Shown here: in pieces, positions 7,027-16,370 of the stretch
How positions within the stretch are numbered: the first letter of the stretch is position 1
Layout: every line of letters starts with the position of its first letter
Origin: Bacteroidota bacterium
Lineage (GTDB): Bacteria > Bacteroidota > Bacteroidia > SXHM01
Direction: 5' to 3'
NCBI GenBank assembly: GCA_947479755.1
Contig: CANKAM010000033.1
Span: 1 to 39,752 of the forward strand
DNA: 39,752 nt
The notes under the pieces: generated by a model
Told to the model about the DNA's origin: nothing
Database searches by the model: none
The model's input: only the letters and a program-made list of their open reading frames with translations
Program-made: the position numbers and the translations under genes

Positions 7027-8268
7027 ATGATACAATTTGAAAAACATACACTAAGTAACGGGTTAAAAGTGATTGTTCACGAAGACCGCTCTACTCCTAT
7101 TGCAGCTATGAACATATTATATGATGTAGGCGCCCGCGATGAGGATGCAGACAAAACAGGTTTCGCCCATTTATTTGAGCATCTGATGTTTGGCGGTTCG
7201 GTAAATATTCCCAACTATGATGAGCCTTTGCAGAATGTGGGCGGTGAAAATAATGCCTTTACCAGCAACGATATTACCAACTATTATTTAACGCTTCCTG
7301 CACAAAATCTGGAGACAGGTTTTTGGCTCGAAAGTGATAGGATGCTGAGCCTTGCTTTCTCTGAAAAAAGCCTGGAAGTGCAGCGCAGTGTGGTAATTGA
7401 AGAATTTCGTCAGCGCTACTTAAATCAGCCTTACGGTGATGTGTGGCTGAAATTGAAACCCCTTGCCTACAAAGTGCATCCTTATTTATGGAACACAATA
7501 GGCAAAGAAATTTCGCACATTGAAAATGCTACGATGGATGATGTAAAAGCATTTTTCAAAAAACATTACCTGCCTAACAATGCTATTCTTTCTGTTGCCG
7601 GAAACGTGAAAACAGATGAAGTATTAAAGCTGGCAGAAAAATGGTTCGGTCCAATTGCGAAAGGCGAAAAGAAGGAACGTAAGCTTCCGGTTGAGCCACC
7701 GCAAATAGAAGAACGTAAAGAGGAAACCACTGCTGATGTCCCTTACGATGCTATCTATAAAGCATGGCACATGTGCGACCGTAAAAATCCCGACTACTAT
7801 ACCTTTGATGTTATCTCAGAATTATTCTCGCGCGGAAAATCTTCACGTCTGTATGTTGAACTGGTAAAGAATAAAAAGCTTTTCAGCGAAATCAACGCTT
7901 ACATTTCTGGTGATGATGATCCGGGATTATTGGTAATTGCCGGAAAAGTTTCGGAGGGCGTTGACATGAAAACAGCTGAAGCCGGTATTGCCGAGGAAGT
8001 AAATAAGCTGTGCTCAACTGTTGTAGATGCAAATGAACTTCAGAAAATAAAAAACAACATGGAAGCATCACTTGTTTTTTCTGAAATGGGAGTTGAAGGA
8101 AAAGCGCTGAACCTTGCCATCTTTGAACTGATGGGTGATGCAGAGGGAGTAAATCAGGAAGCTGAAAAATACCAATCTGTAAGAGTTGAAAAGGTAAAAG
8201 AACTTGCCGAAAAAACGCTGGTAGATACCAATTGCTCAACACTTTATTATCACGCTAAAAAATCTTAA
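7027..8268 (+). CDS. M16 family zinc metallopeptidase, catalytic subunit
   Basis: A 413-residue peptidase of the pitrilysin/processing-peptidase family. The inverted zinc motif HxxEH is HLFEH at residues 48-52, and the third ligand glutamate lies about 77 residues on, in VIEEFRQRY (E125/E126). Substrate-channel features such as GGENNAFTSNDITNYY are present. There is no signal peptide, so it is cytosolic or exported by an unseen route. It pairs with the adjacent non-catalytic M16 gene, the common two-gene arrangement for heterodimeric bacterial M16 enzymes. Its stop codon lies at the edge of a palindromic repeat. Confidence 0.92.
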   Translation: MIQFEKHTLSNGLKVIVHEDRSTPIAAMNILYDVGARDEDADKTGFAHLFEHLMFGGSVNIPNYDEPLQNVGGENNAFTSNDITNYYLTLPAQNLETGFWLESDRMLSLAFSEKSLEVQRSVVIEEFRQRYLNQPYGDVWLKLKPLAYKVHPYLWNTIGKEISHIENATMDDVKAFFKKHYLPNNAILSVAGNVKTDEVLKLAEKWFGPIAKGEKKERKLPVEPPQIEERKEETTADVPYDAIYKAWHMCDRKNPDYYTFDVISELFSRGKSSRLYVELVKNKKLFSEINAYISGDDDPGLLVIAGKVSEGVDMKTAEAGIAEEVNKLCSTVVDANELQKIKNNMEASLVFSEMGVEGKALNLAIFELMGDAEGVNQEAEKYQSVRVEKVKELAEKTLVDTNCSTLYYHAKKS

Positions 8269-8330
8269 CCGCAAAGACGCTAAGAACGCAAAGTAGATTA
8301 AACTTCGCGCCCTTTGCGCCTTAGCGGTAA
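8265..8330. repeat. Palindromic repeat between the two M16 genes
   Basis: CGCTAAGAACGCAAAG (8278-8293) is complementary to CTTTGCGCCTTAGCG (8312-8326) apart from one bulge/mismatch zone. TTAACCGC at 8265-8272 also pairs approximately with GCGGTAA at 8324-8330. It fills the 72-base gap between the two peptidase genes. The CGCTAAG/CGCAAAG word pattern resembles a high-copy interspersed repeat seen in environmental bacterial genomes (general knowledge), and its sequence is unrelated to the palindrome at 3626. Confidence 0.75.
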
Positions 8331-8340
8331 AACAAAAACT

Positions 8341-9627
8341 ATGGAAACCTTAGACAGAACCCAAGAACCCTCAGTAAAACCCTTTCCTGATATTGAATTA
8401 CAGGAAGCAGAACATATTACCCTTGCAAACGGATTACCGCTACATATCCTGAATTCAGGAACACAGGATGTATTGCAGGTAGAATTTCTTTTTTCGGCAG
8501 GAGCACTGAAGCAGCCGGCACGCCTGGTTGCAGCAATGACAATCGAAGCCATAGGAGAAGGAACTGACTCGCGCACTTCAAAAGAAATATCGGAGCAATT
8601 AGATTTCTATGGCGCTTACATGAAAACCGATTCTTCACGTGACACACCTGCGCTGGTGCTTTATACGCTGAGCAAACATTTGGACAAAACCCTGCCTGTA
8701 ATAAAAGATGTATTGCTGAACGCTTCGTATCCCGAGAACGAGCTGAAAACCTACCGTGAAAACAGCAAACAAAAACTAATCTCGGGCGAAAAGAAAGTTT
8801 CTACCCTGGCTTCAAAACTTATCTACGGAATGCTTTATGGAGAAAATCATCCTTTCGGATACCGGGTTATTCCTGAAGATTTTGATAAGGTAACTCGCGA
8901 ACAATTATTAGATTTTCATCGTGCACACTACCGCTCCTTAGATTGCGATGTTATTATTTCGGGAAGAGTAACTCAGGAAGTTATAGAAACTTTCAAAAAA
9001 GAATTTGGAAGCGTTCCGACAAAGATTTCGGCATTTAATAACAACACACCCACTCCCCTGCCTTCTTCCGAAAAAAAGCAGGTACATGAAGTGCCGAATG
9101 TTGTGCAAAGTGCTATTAAACTTGCCCGTCCGCTGTTCAGCAAAACGCATCCTGATTATATTCCGTTGCAGGTTTTGAATACGGTGTTTGGCGGTTATTT
9201 CGGTTCGCGCCTTATGACCAATATCCGGGAAGATAAAGGCTACACGTATGGAATTGGCTCAGGACTTATTCCGTTGGGAACCACAGGAATCTGGTCAATA
9301 GGCAGCGAAGTTGGAGTTGAAGTAACCAAGGCAACACTGAAAGAAATTTATGCTGAGATGAAAATCCTGCGCGAAGAACCTGTGTCGCAGGAAGAATTAG
9401 ATACCGTTAAAAGTTATATGCTGGGTGTATTCCTTAAAGATGTGGATGGCCCATTTGCATTGGCAGAAAAATACATCAGCTTGCTGAAATACGATTTAGA
9501 TTATTCATACTACCAGTGCTGGATAAAAACAGTGAAAACTATTACTCCTGCTGAAATTCAGGCACTCGCCAACAAGTATTTGCGCGAGGAAGATTTTTAT
9601 GAATTGGTGGTAGGGAAACTGGGATAA
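8341..9627 (+). CDS. M16 family peptidase-like protein, non-catalytic subunit
   Basis: A 428-residue partner of the upstream M16 peptidase. The start ATG at 8341 (METLDRTQEPSV) is preferred over an open frame from 8314, which runs through the palindromic repeat. It has the M16 fold signatures LANGLPLHILNSG, FLFSAGALKQPAR and GGYFGSRLMTNIREDKGYTYGIGS (the C-terminal R/Y motif region), but where the catalytic subunit has HLFEH it reads VAAMTIEAIGEG. Zinc binding and catalysis are therefore lost. The R-Y motif retained in the C-terminal half is known to help bind substrate in heterodimeric M16 enzymes. It ends one base from the stop of the convergent glycosyltransferase. Confidence 0.9.
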   Translation: METLDRTQEPSVKPFPDIELQEAEHITLANGLPLHILNSGTQDVLQVEFLFSAGALKQPARLVAAMTIEAIGEGTDSRTSKEISEQLDFYGAYMKTDSSRDTPALVLYTLSKHLDKTLPVIKDVLLNASYPENELKTYRENSKQKLISGEKKVSTLASKLIYGMLYGENHPFGYRVIPEDFDKVTREQLLDFHRAHYRSLDCDVIISGRVTQEVIETFKKEFGSVPTKISAFNNNTPTPLPSSEKKQVHEVPNVVQSAIKLARPLFSKTHPDYIPLQVLNTVFGGYFGSRLMTNIREDKGYTYGIGSGLIPLGTTGIWSIGSEVGVEVTKATLKEIYAEMKILREEPVSQEELDTVKSYMLGVFLKDVDGPFALAEKYISLLKYDLDYSYYQCWIKTVKTITPAEIQALANKYLREEDFYELVVGKLG

Positions 9628-9628
9628 G

Positions 9629-10705
9629 CTAACAGGAGACTAGAAATTCTTTCACATTTTCTGAAAGCAATTCTGTTTCTGAAAACTCAGAAAAGCCATT
9701 GAACGCTGATACCTGTTCAATGGCTTTTGCAACATTCAATTCATCTTGCTTAACGCATAAGTGAAGTTTTTTCTGATGGTATAAATTACCTAAATACTCT
9801 TGCTCCGTTTGTCCGGGCGTAGGGACAAAAATTGCTTTCTTCTGCATCACCGCTAAATCCATAATGGTAGAATAACCGGGACGAGTAAGCACCAATTCAC
9901 TTGCTGAAATTGCACTGAACAATTGTTCTGCATTTAAGTGTGAGATGATATCAGCGTTTCCTATTCTCTCTTTCTTCTCTTTATTTTCAGGCTTTCCCAA
10001 AACAACTAACGTTCGTTGCGGAAGGTTGGAAACCTGCTGCACAATCAGTTTTTCAAATACCGTACGTTGCGGTTCAGGACCTGAAATGATGACTGATAAA
10101 TCGTATTTCTTTTCTGCTTTTTCATTTTGCGGGAAAGATGAAAAACGAGATAATGCACCAACAAATCTTGCATTATCAGGCAAAGGATATTGATGCGCAA
10201 GGTCATCTGATAAATTATTTTCTCCAGGAAAATCAGGAACCCAGGAGAAGGAGAATTGCTTTACATAATTGAGTGTGATTTGATGCAGAAGACTTTCACC
10301 GAACGGAGATTTTATCATCAACTGGTGTAATAGCAGAACGGTGGGGGCATCCGTAATACCAAGTCCGTAACGATTATCTGAAATTACACCATCTATTTTT
10401 TCTTGCTGTACAATCTTCTTTAAAAACTTTTTCTCTTCACTTATCTTTCTGAGGATTTTTGGAACGGAAAAAGCCATTTTAAAAACCATGCTGACATTCT
10501 CGGGATACGCAATTTCATAACCGGGAAAAACAATAAACTGTAATTGCGGAAATTCCTGTTTCAATAATTCCAACGGCCGTTTGTCAGCAGCAATTACCAC
10601 CTCTGCGCCTTGCCTCTGCAATTCGTGAATAACAGGAATGCAGCGCGTAGCGTGACCTAAGCCCCAATCGAGCGGGCAAACAAGGATTCGTTTTTTTGTT
10701 TTCAC
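9629..10705 (-). CDS. Glycosyltransferase, MurG/GT28-like fold
   Basis: A 358-residue GT-B type glycosyltransferase. The N-terminal half starts with a KKRILVCPLDWGLGHATRCIPVIHEL loop, the glycine-rich/histidine motif for donor or acceptor phosphate. The C-terminal half holds the nucleotide-sugar site ASELVLTRPGYSTIMDLAVMQKKAIFVPTPGQTEQEYLG, typical of the GT28 C-terminal domain shared by MurG and UDP-glycosyltransferases. It has no signal or membrane segments, so it is cytosolic or peripheral. A minus-strand TAAATTTG box (10757 to 10750) could drive it. It is tail-to-tail with the M16 gene and divergent from the aldonolactone oxidase. Sugar donor and acceptor are unknown. Confidence 0.82.
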   Translation of the reverse strand: MKTKKRILVCPLDWGLGHATRCIPVIHELQRQGAEVVIAADKRPLELLKQEFPQLQFIVFPGYEIAYPENVSMVFKMAFSVPKILRKISEEKKFLKKIVQQEKIDGVISDNRYGLGITDAPTVLLLHQLMIKSPFGESLLHQITLNYVKQFSFSWVPDFPGENNLSDDLAHQYPLPDNARFVGALSRFSSFPQNEKAEKKYDLSVIISGPEPQRTVFEKLIVQQVSNLPQRTLVVLGKPENKEKKERIGNADIISHLNAEQLFSAISASELVLTRPGYSTIMDLAVMQKKAIFVPTPGQTEQEYLGNLYHQKKLHLCVKQDELNVAKAIEQVSAFNGFSEFSETELLSENVKEFLVSC

Positions 10706-10756
10706 AGCACGAGTTTAAGAAAATATACACATTTGCATTTCATTGATTTCAAATTT

Positions 10757-12055
10757 ATGGCATATAAATTCAAAAACTGGGCAGGAAATGTAACCGGAAC
10801 TGCTGAAAATTATTTTCAGCCTTCGGGTGAAACTGAAATAATTCAAATCGTAAAGAATGCAGTTGCCAAAGACAAAAAGATAAAATTGGTTGGTGCTGCA
10901 CATTCCTGGTCGGCATTGGCTTTGCCTTCACATTACCTTATTAATCTTGACTACTACAGCAAGATTTTAAAAATTGATAAAGAGAAAAAACAAGTTACAG
11001 TTCAGGCAGGAATTCGTTTAAAAAATCTGAACGTTATTCTTCGAGATAACGGACTTTCACTCGCCAATCTTGGCTCCGTTTCTGAACAAAGCATTGCAGG
11101 AGCAACTGCAACAGGAACTCACGGAACAGGAATAAAATTCGGAAACATTTCAACGCAGATTATTGGCATGAAACTGATTTTGGCTGATGGTTCGGTTTTA
11201 ACAATCAGTGAAAACGAAAATGCAGAACTGCTTCCGGCAGTAAGAATTAATCTGGGCGTTCTGGGGATTGTCTCGGAACTGACTATTCAATGTGTGGATG
11301 TTTTTAACCTGCGTGATGAGTCGTATGCTTTGCCATTTGAAGAAACGTTGGAGAAAATCCCAGAACTTATTCAAACCACCGACCATCTGAAACTCTGGTG
11401 GTTTCCACATGCACCATTAGTTGGCGTTTACAGGTATTTCCGCACACAGGAAGAATTGAAACCGCGCTCTTCTTTTCAAAAATTTATGGATGATTCATTT
11501 CTGGTAAATGTGTTCTTTGCTTTTATGCTGCGATTGGGCGATTGGTTTCCAAAATCAGTTCCACCCATCAATAAACTGATTAATAAAATTCATTTCAAAA
11601 AGGTTTCGCGCATTGAAAAAACATGGGAAGTTTTTAATGTACCCATGCCACCCATCCACTTTGAAACAGAATATGCCATTCCGGTTGAACATGCTTCGGA
11701 AGCTTTGAAAAAAATGAAAGAGATGATTGAGCGCAAAAAGCTGCACATCAATTTTGTGGTGGAAGTGCGATTTGTAAAAGCCGATGATACCTGGCTTAGC
11801 CCGGCTTATAAACAAAATGCCTGTTACATAGGAGCCTATCAATATGGTAACCGCTATTGGAAAGAGTACATGACCGGTTTTGAAGAACTGATGTTTTCTT
11901 ATAGCGGAAGACCGCACTGGCCCAAAGAATTTACGCCCGATGCCGCAAAAATCAGCGCATGCTTTCCCGAGTTTGAGACGTTCAGGGAACTGAAAAATAA
12001 ATTAGACCCGAAAGGTGTTTTTAATAATAGGTTGACCGAGCATTTGTTTGGTTAA
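10757..12055 (+). CDS. FAD-dependent D-arabinono/L-gulono-1,4-lactone oxidase family protein
   Basis: A 432-residue VAO/PCMH-fold flavoprotein. The start ATG at 10757 (MAYKFKNWAGN) matches the usual N terminus of the family (xNWAGN); an earlier in-frame ATG at 10733 only adds eight residues. Motifs are the FAD-binding VGAAHSWSALA (H49 may carry the covalent flavin), ATGTHGTG (118-125), and the HWPK motif near residue 403 that defines the aldonolactone oxidoreductase C-terminal domain. Members oxidise sugar lactones or polyols such as xylitol or sorbitol, producing H2O2 or reducing an acceptor. The exact substrate is not evident, and no linked sugar-catabolic gene is nearby. Confidence 0.88.
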   Translation: MAYKFKNWAGNVTGTAENYFQPSGETEIIQIVKNAVAKDKKIKLVGAAHSWSALALPSHYLINLDYYSKILKIDKEKKQVTVQAGIRLKNLNVILRDNGLSLANLGSVSEQSIAGATATGTHGTGIKFGNISTQIIGMKLILADGSVLTISENENAELLPAVRINLGVLGIVSELTIQCVDVFNLRDESYALPFEETLEKIPELIQTTDHLKLWWFPHAPLVGVYRYFRTQEELKPRSSFQKFMDDSFLVNVFFAFMLRLGDWFPKSVPPINKLINKIHFKKVSRIEKTWEVFNVPMPPIHFETEYAIPVEHASEALKKMKEMIERKKLHINFVVEVRFVKADDTWLSPAYKQNACYIGAYQYGNRYWKEYMTGFEELMFSYSGRPHWPKEFTPDAAKISACFPEFETFRELKNKLDPKGVFNNRLTEHLFG

Positions 12056-12322
12056 AATCTATGTTTATATGTGCCTATCTGGTAAAAAAATAGTTTGCAT
12101 AATAATACAAATAGCACTATTGTTCCCTATAATATAATTATTTTTCCGAATAGTTAAATTATTTTTATGTAATTTATTAAATTATATCAGAATTATTATT
12201 ATTTTTATATGTAATTTAATATTATTTTTCAGTATTAATTTATTAGCTATCTGTTGTTTACTTGTATTTTACTGAACATTATTCTTATTTTTCAGTAAAA
12301 TAGCAACATCTATCACAAAAAT
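12056..12322. other. Extremely AT-rich intergenic region with direct repeats
   Basis: This 267-base gap contains no gene. G+C over 12061-12300 counts to 42 of 240 bases (17.5 percent). It holds near-identical direct repeats: TTATTTTTAT(AT)GTAATTTA at 12159-12176 and 12199-12218, and an exact 13-mer TTATTTTTCAGTA at 12222-12234 and 12285-12297, the latter 25 bases before the next start codon. The repeats may be regulatory sites, or the area may be the AT-rich flank of a transferred cassette. Confidence 0.7.
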
Positions 12323-12952
12323 ATGATAAAATATATTAAAAAAGCACACACCAGACTATCAGAACTTAAAGCCGGCATCAGCAAGAACTCCGCAGCCTGG
12401 TTGGGCCAGCCCGATTCTTCCGCTTCGGTTCAGGCAGAGATTGATGCGTTAACCACCTTGGACGATGAGATTGAATTGCTCAAAGACACCTTATCGCAAA
12501 AGCTCACGCAAGCCCGTACCCTTACCGCTCAAAAAAACATCATTGTAAAGAACATAGAAAAAAGAGCAGAAAGCATCCACAGCACCGAACCGCTTAAACT
12601 GATTGACTATAAAATCACCCCGCCCGGAAAAAGAAAACCACGCCCCCTTCCCGCAAAGGCGGTGATTAAAAAGATAACGGATGATGATGACGGCACCGGG
12701 TTCAAAATTTTCATCAAAGGCCAAGGCCGAACCGTTGAAACCTGGGAGGTGCAGCGGGGAGAAATAACCACTGCCGGCACCACCGGAACCGTTACCATCT
12801 TGCAGCCGCCCTATCCCTTTTTGCGTACCACCACAAAATTGGTGTTTACAGACAATGATGTGGAACCGGGTGTGCGCTATTTTTACCGTGTGCGCGGCAT
12901 AAACAACAAAGGAGCCGGTGAGTGGAGCGAGCCCGTAAGTGCGGTTCAGTAA
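12323..12952 (+). CDS. Fibronectin type III-like domain protein with helical N-terminus
   Basis: A 209-residue protein without a signal peptide. Residues 1-95 are predicted helical and charged (AEIDALTTLDDEIELLKDTLSQ, a possible coiled coil; quoted in part). Residues about 110-209 look like a single fibronectin III-type beta-sandwich, with the late-strand signature GVRYFYRVRGINNKGAGEWSEP. G+C in sampled 60-base blocks is about 47-57 percent, well above the neighbours and in stark contrast to the 17 percent gap upstream. This suggests recent transfer or a spreading gene family. Similar FN3-like proteins with a helical N-terminus occur in multiple copies in Bacteroidota genomes (general recollection). 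Function is unknown. Confidence 0.75.
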   Translation: MIKYIKKAHTRLSELKAGISKNSAAWLGQPDSSASVQAEIDALTTLDDEIELLKDTLSQKLTQARTLTAQKNIIVKNIEKRAESIHSTEPLKLIDYKITPPGKRKPRPLPAKAVIKKITDDDDGTGFKIFIKGQGRTVETWEVQRGEITTAGTTGTVTILQPPYPFLRTTTKLVFTDNDVEPGVRYFYRVRGINNKGAGEWSEPVSAVQ

Positions 12953-12961
12953 AACACGCCA

Positions 12962-12982
12962 CAGGTTAATAGCAGGTTAATA
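12962..12982. repeat. Short tandem direct repeat
   Basis: CAGGTTAATA occurs twice, at 12962-12971 and 12973-12982, separated by one base, in the gap before the large T9SS protein. It could be a two-site regulator binding element. Confidence 0.35.
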
Positions 12983-12994
12983 ACACTAATAGCC

Positions 12995-13025
12995 TTGCTA
13001 ATCAAAACATTGTTTCGTATTTTTA
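12995..13025 (+). promoter_or_regulatory. Possible promoter of the T9SS type B protein gene
   Basis: A TTG at 12995-12997 is followed, after 20 bases, by TATTTTTA at 13018-13025, one base off TAnnTTTG. The spacing fits the Bacteroidota consensus, and the box is 20 bases before the TTG start codon. Confidence 0.35.
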
Positions 13026-13045
13026 CCACCTATTAAATTCAATTC

Positions 13046-16000
13046 TTGAAGAAGTTTTTATTAGGTCTTTTAGTATTGCTGCTTTCAACCGAAAGCATAA
13101 AAGCCACGCACCTTATGGGTGGCGAAATAACGTGGGTTTGCCTTCCCAACGGGCAATTTCAGTTTACATTAAAAGCATATCGCGACTGCAATGGCTCTGT
13201 AATAGGGATTGATGTAAGTTCCGGATTACTGATTTCTAATTACCCTACCACTGGTTCACCTACTGTGACTATACCCCTTATTTTAATTTCACAAACCGAT
13301 ATTTCACCACTGTGCAATGGCACAGGCCCAAACATCACGTGCGCAAATCCTGGTGGCTCTTCGGGGGCAGTAGAAGAATTTATTTTTCAAACCGCACCAC
13401 TAACCTTAACAGGAACACCACCACCCGAAGGCTGGGTATTTTCGTATGACGGATGCTGCCGCAACGCAGCAGTAACCAATCTGCTGAATGCCGGAAACGA
13501 AGGCTTTGTGCTGCGCGCAAAAATGTTTGCCTACAACGGGCAAAACACAAATCCATGCTACGACTCATCACCTCAGTTTATTGAAAAACCTGCCACCATT
13601 ATTTGCGCAGGATATCCTTTCACCTACAACCACAATGCGGTTGACAGTGAATTGGATTCACTCTCCTACCAATGGAGCAATGCGCTTGACGATTTTTTCG
13701 GATCATGGACATCAACCAATCCTCCTCAACTCACTTACATTGCAGGTTACAGCCCAACCAGTCCGCTTCCGGGCACTACGCAAAACGGAGCAAATGTTCC
13801 TGCACAACTAAATGCAAATACAGGCGAGGTTTCGTTTACCTCCTTCACGCCCGGAAATTTTGTAACCATTGTAAAAGTTGAAGCCTGGAAGTGTGGAGTT
13901 TTAGTAGCCGAAATTTATCGCGAAATACAGGTAACTATTCTTGCAGGTTGTGCGCTGAATACCAAGCCTGCTGTACCTCCTCTCGGAGGGATTTTCACTA
14001 ATTTTTCTACTACCGTAACGGCAGGCGATTTAGTTACATTCAATTTATCAGGGGTTGACCCTGAATTTTTACCCAACGGAAATCCGCAAACCGTTAGCAT
14101 TGATGCAACAGGAAGCCAGTTTGGAACAGGATACACCAACACCGGAGCAGGGTGCTTAAATCCACCTTGTGCCACCTTAAATCCGCCACCGCAAATTTCG
14201 GGACCACAAGGTGCAGCTACAACATTTACCTGGCAAACAGACTGCAATCACATTGCTTACAACGATATTTGCGCCACCACTTCCAATACTTACACCTTTG
14301 TATTTCGAGTCGCAGATGATTTTTGCCCGGCACCTGCAGTAAGCATTATTACCGTTTCTGTAACTGTTGAAGCCTGGGCTACCGTTCCGCCACCTTCTCT
14401 GCGTTGTGCTTCGGTTCTTCCTAACGGTGATGTGCAACTCAGTTGGGTGCCACCACTTGATCCCGAAAACCGATTTGACAGTTATCACATTTATGAATCA
14501 ACAACAGAAGCCGGACCTTATACTGTAATCGACAGCATTTTCAATATCAATACCACCACCTACACCCACATAGGAGCAGGGGCAAATACAGCTTCTCATT
14601 ACTACTATATGCGAACCCGCTCTGGCTGCAATGGTGAAGTTTACACAGAACCAACTGATACGCTGCAAAGTATTTTATTAGATGTTGTAAACCCCGGAAC
14701 AGGCTTTGCTGCACTTTCGTGGAATGCACTGGCAGTGCCACTTCCAACAACTACCTACAGCGGATATTACAGAATTTATCGTGAGTTTCCTACGGGAACT
14801 TGGACATTGATTGACTCAACACAAGGCTTAACCTATGAAGACGAAATAACCTTATGCGATGCCTTCATCAATTATCGCGTGGAAATAGAAGACGATGCCG
14901 GATGTGTTTCCGTTTCATCAGTTGATGGTGATTTATTCGCAGATTTAACACCACCGGTTTCACCCTCCATTGATTCGGTAAGCGTAGATGTTTTAGCAGG
15001 ATTAAATCAAGCGGGAATTGGCTGGAATGCTAATCCATCGGGCGACACAGAAGGTTATATTATTTATCAGAACATCAATAATTCGTGGACACCAATTGAC
15101 ACCGTTTGGGGATTGAACAACACGTATTACCTCAACGGAAACTCAGCCGCAGGAACAATTTCAGAAACCTATCGCATAGCAGCAATAGACAGTTGCGATA
15201 ATACCAGTCCGCTGGGAGATATTCACAGTTCCATTTTCCTTGGCGCTAATGTTGACATTTGTCTGCGACAGGCAAACCTTGCATGGAATGCCTACACAGG
15301 TTGGAGCAACGGAGTTTCGCAATACGAAGTTTATTATTCACAGGATGGTGGAGCAAGAACACTGGCAGGAAGCGTTGGCGGAACAACTACAACATTCATT
15401 CATCAAAACCTGGTTGCAAATTCAATATACTGCTATTATGTTCGAGCGTGGGATGCTTCGCAAACAAAATCAGCAGCTTCTAACGACACCTGCATTCTGG
15501 CCGAAATTCCGATAGCTCCGCTGTTCACTTACATCCGCACCGTTACTGTTCCGCTAACAGGAGGCGTTGATCTTTACGCGCACGTTGACATAGCAGCAGA
15601 TGTGATTGAATATAAAATTTCACGATCTGAAGACAATGTGCTTTTCAACACCATCGGCACAACTCCATTCACGAATTTACCCACCATTTATTACTTTGAC
15701 AATACTGCTTTAAGCAGCGAACGCAGTTACTATTACAAAGTAATTTCAGTTGACAGTTGCGGTGCTGATGTTGACACCTCTGAATATGCCCGCACCATTT
15801 ATCTTGCAGCAGAAGGAAAAGCCGACCGCAAAAATTATCTGAACTGGAATAAATACGAAATTTGGCTTGGCAATGTAGCTGCCTACAACATTTACCGCAG
15901 CATTGACGGAGTTTTTAATCCCATTCCGCTTGCAACGGTTAATCCCGCTGATACTTTTTTTGTAGACAATGTTGCAGATATTGTAGAAGGTGATGGAACT

Positions 16001-16366
16001 TTCTGCTACTACATTCAGGCACTTGAAGATGTTGGCAACCCTTATGGTTTTACTGAAACAAGCACATCCAATGTTGCTTGTGCTTATCAGTTGCCTAACT
16101 TTTTTGTACCTAATGCTTTTGCTCCCGAAGGGCTGAACAACATTTTTATTCCCGTTACACTTTTTGTTGCAGACGAAAACTATACCATGGAAATATTCAC
16201 CCGTTGGGGCGAACAAATTTTTATGACAAATGATAAATACGAAGGCTGGACAGGGATTTTGGAAGGAAAACTTGTGCCACAAGGTGTTTATGTTTATTCG
16301 TTCCACTTCCAGTCCGCTGCCGGTTATCAGTACACCAAAACCGGAACTGTAACTCTGATTAAATAA
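13046..16366 (+). CDS. Large T9SS-exported surface protein with FN3-like repeats and type B (CHU_C) C-terminal domain
   Basis: A 1106-residue secreted protein. The start is TTG at 13046, giving a clean signal peptide (KKFLLGLLVLLLSTESIKA) followed by THLMGGEITW, a sequence characteristic of large gliding-associated proteins of this phylum. Residues 21-330 form a conserved N-terminal region with several Cys pairs. From about 448 there are roughly six FN3/Ig-like modules (starting near 448, 545, 632, 730, 827 and 917), each with a W core and a YxIYR/YYYK-type strand. The last 90 residues are the gliding motility-associated C-terminal domain (FVPNAFAPEG, TRWGEQIF, W..G, VPQGVYVYSF), which directs export by type IX secretion. 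It probably acts in adhesion or matrix; no enzymatic motif was seen. Confidence 0.9.
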   Translation: MKKFLLGLLVLLLSTESIKATHLMGGEITWVCLPNGQFQFTLKAYRDCNGSVIGIDVSSGLLISNYPTTGSPTVTIPLILISQTDISPLCNGTGPNITCANPGGSSGAVEEFIFQTAPLTLTGTPPPEGWVFSYDGCCRNAAVTNLLNAGNEGFVLRAKMFAYNGQNTNPCYDSSPQFIEKPATIICAGYPFTYNHNAVDSELDSLSYQWSNALDDFFGSWTSTNPPQLTYIAGYSPTSPLPGTTQNGANVPAQLNANTGEVSFTSFTPGNFVTIVKVEAWKCGVLVAEIYREIQVTILAGCALNTKPAVPPLGGIFTNFSTTVTAGDLVTFNLSGVDPEFLPNGNPQTVSIDATGSQFGTGYTNTGAGCLNPPCATLNPPPQISGPQGAATTFTWQTDCNHIAYNDICATTSNTYTFVFRVADDFCPAPAVSIITVSVTVEAWATVPPPSLRCASVLPNGDVQLSWVPPLDPENRFDSYHIYESTTEAGPYTVIDSIFNINTTTYTHIGAGANTASHYYYMRTRSGCNGEVYTEPTDTLQSILLDVVNPGTGFAALSWNALAVPLPTTTYSGYYRIYREFPTGTWTLIDSTQGLTYEDEITLCDAFINYRVEIEDDAGCVSVSSVDGDLFADLTPPVSPSIDSVSVDVLAGLNQAGIGWNANPSGDTEGYIIYQNINNSWTPIDTVWGLNNTYYLNGNSAAGTISETYRIAAIDSCDNTSPLGDIHSSIFLGANVDICLRQANLAWNAYTGWSNGVSQYEVYYSQDGGARTLAGSVGGTTTTFIHQNLVANSIYCYYVRAWDASQTKSAASNDTCILAEIPIAPLFTYIRTVTVPLTGGVDLYAHVDIAADVIEYKISRSEDNVLFNTIGTTPFTNLPTIYYFDNTALSSERSYYYKVISVDSCGADVDTSEYARTIYLAAEGKADRKNYLNWNKYEIWLGNVAAYNIYRSIDGVFNPIPLATVNPADTFFVDNVADIVEGDGTFCYYIQALEDVGNPYGFTETSTSNVACAYQLPNFFVPNAFAPEGLNNIFIPVTLFVADENYTMEIFTRWGEQIFMTNDKYEGWTGILEGKLVPQGVYVYSFHFQSAAGYQYTKTGTVTLIK

Positions 16367-16370
16367 TATT

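Noticed and set aside
8314-8340. Upstream start for the non-catalytic M16 protein
   Set aside because: The added residues come from a palindromic repeat; the ATG at 8341 is a better start.
12056-12322. CRISPR array or satellite in the AT-rich gap
   Set aside because: The repeats are only two copies each and unevenly spaced, with no spacers.
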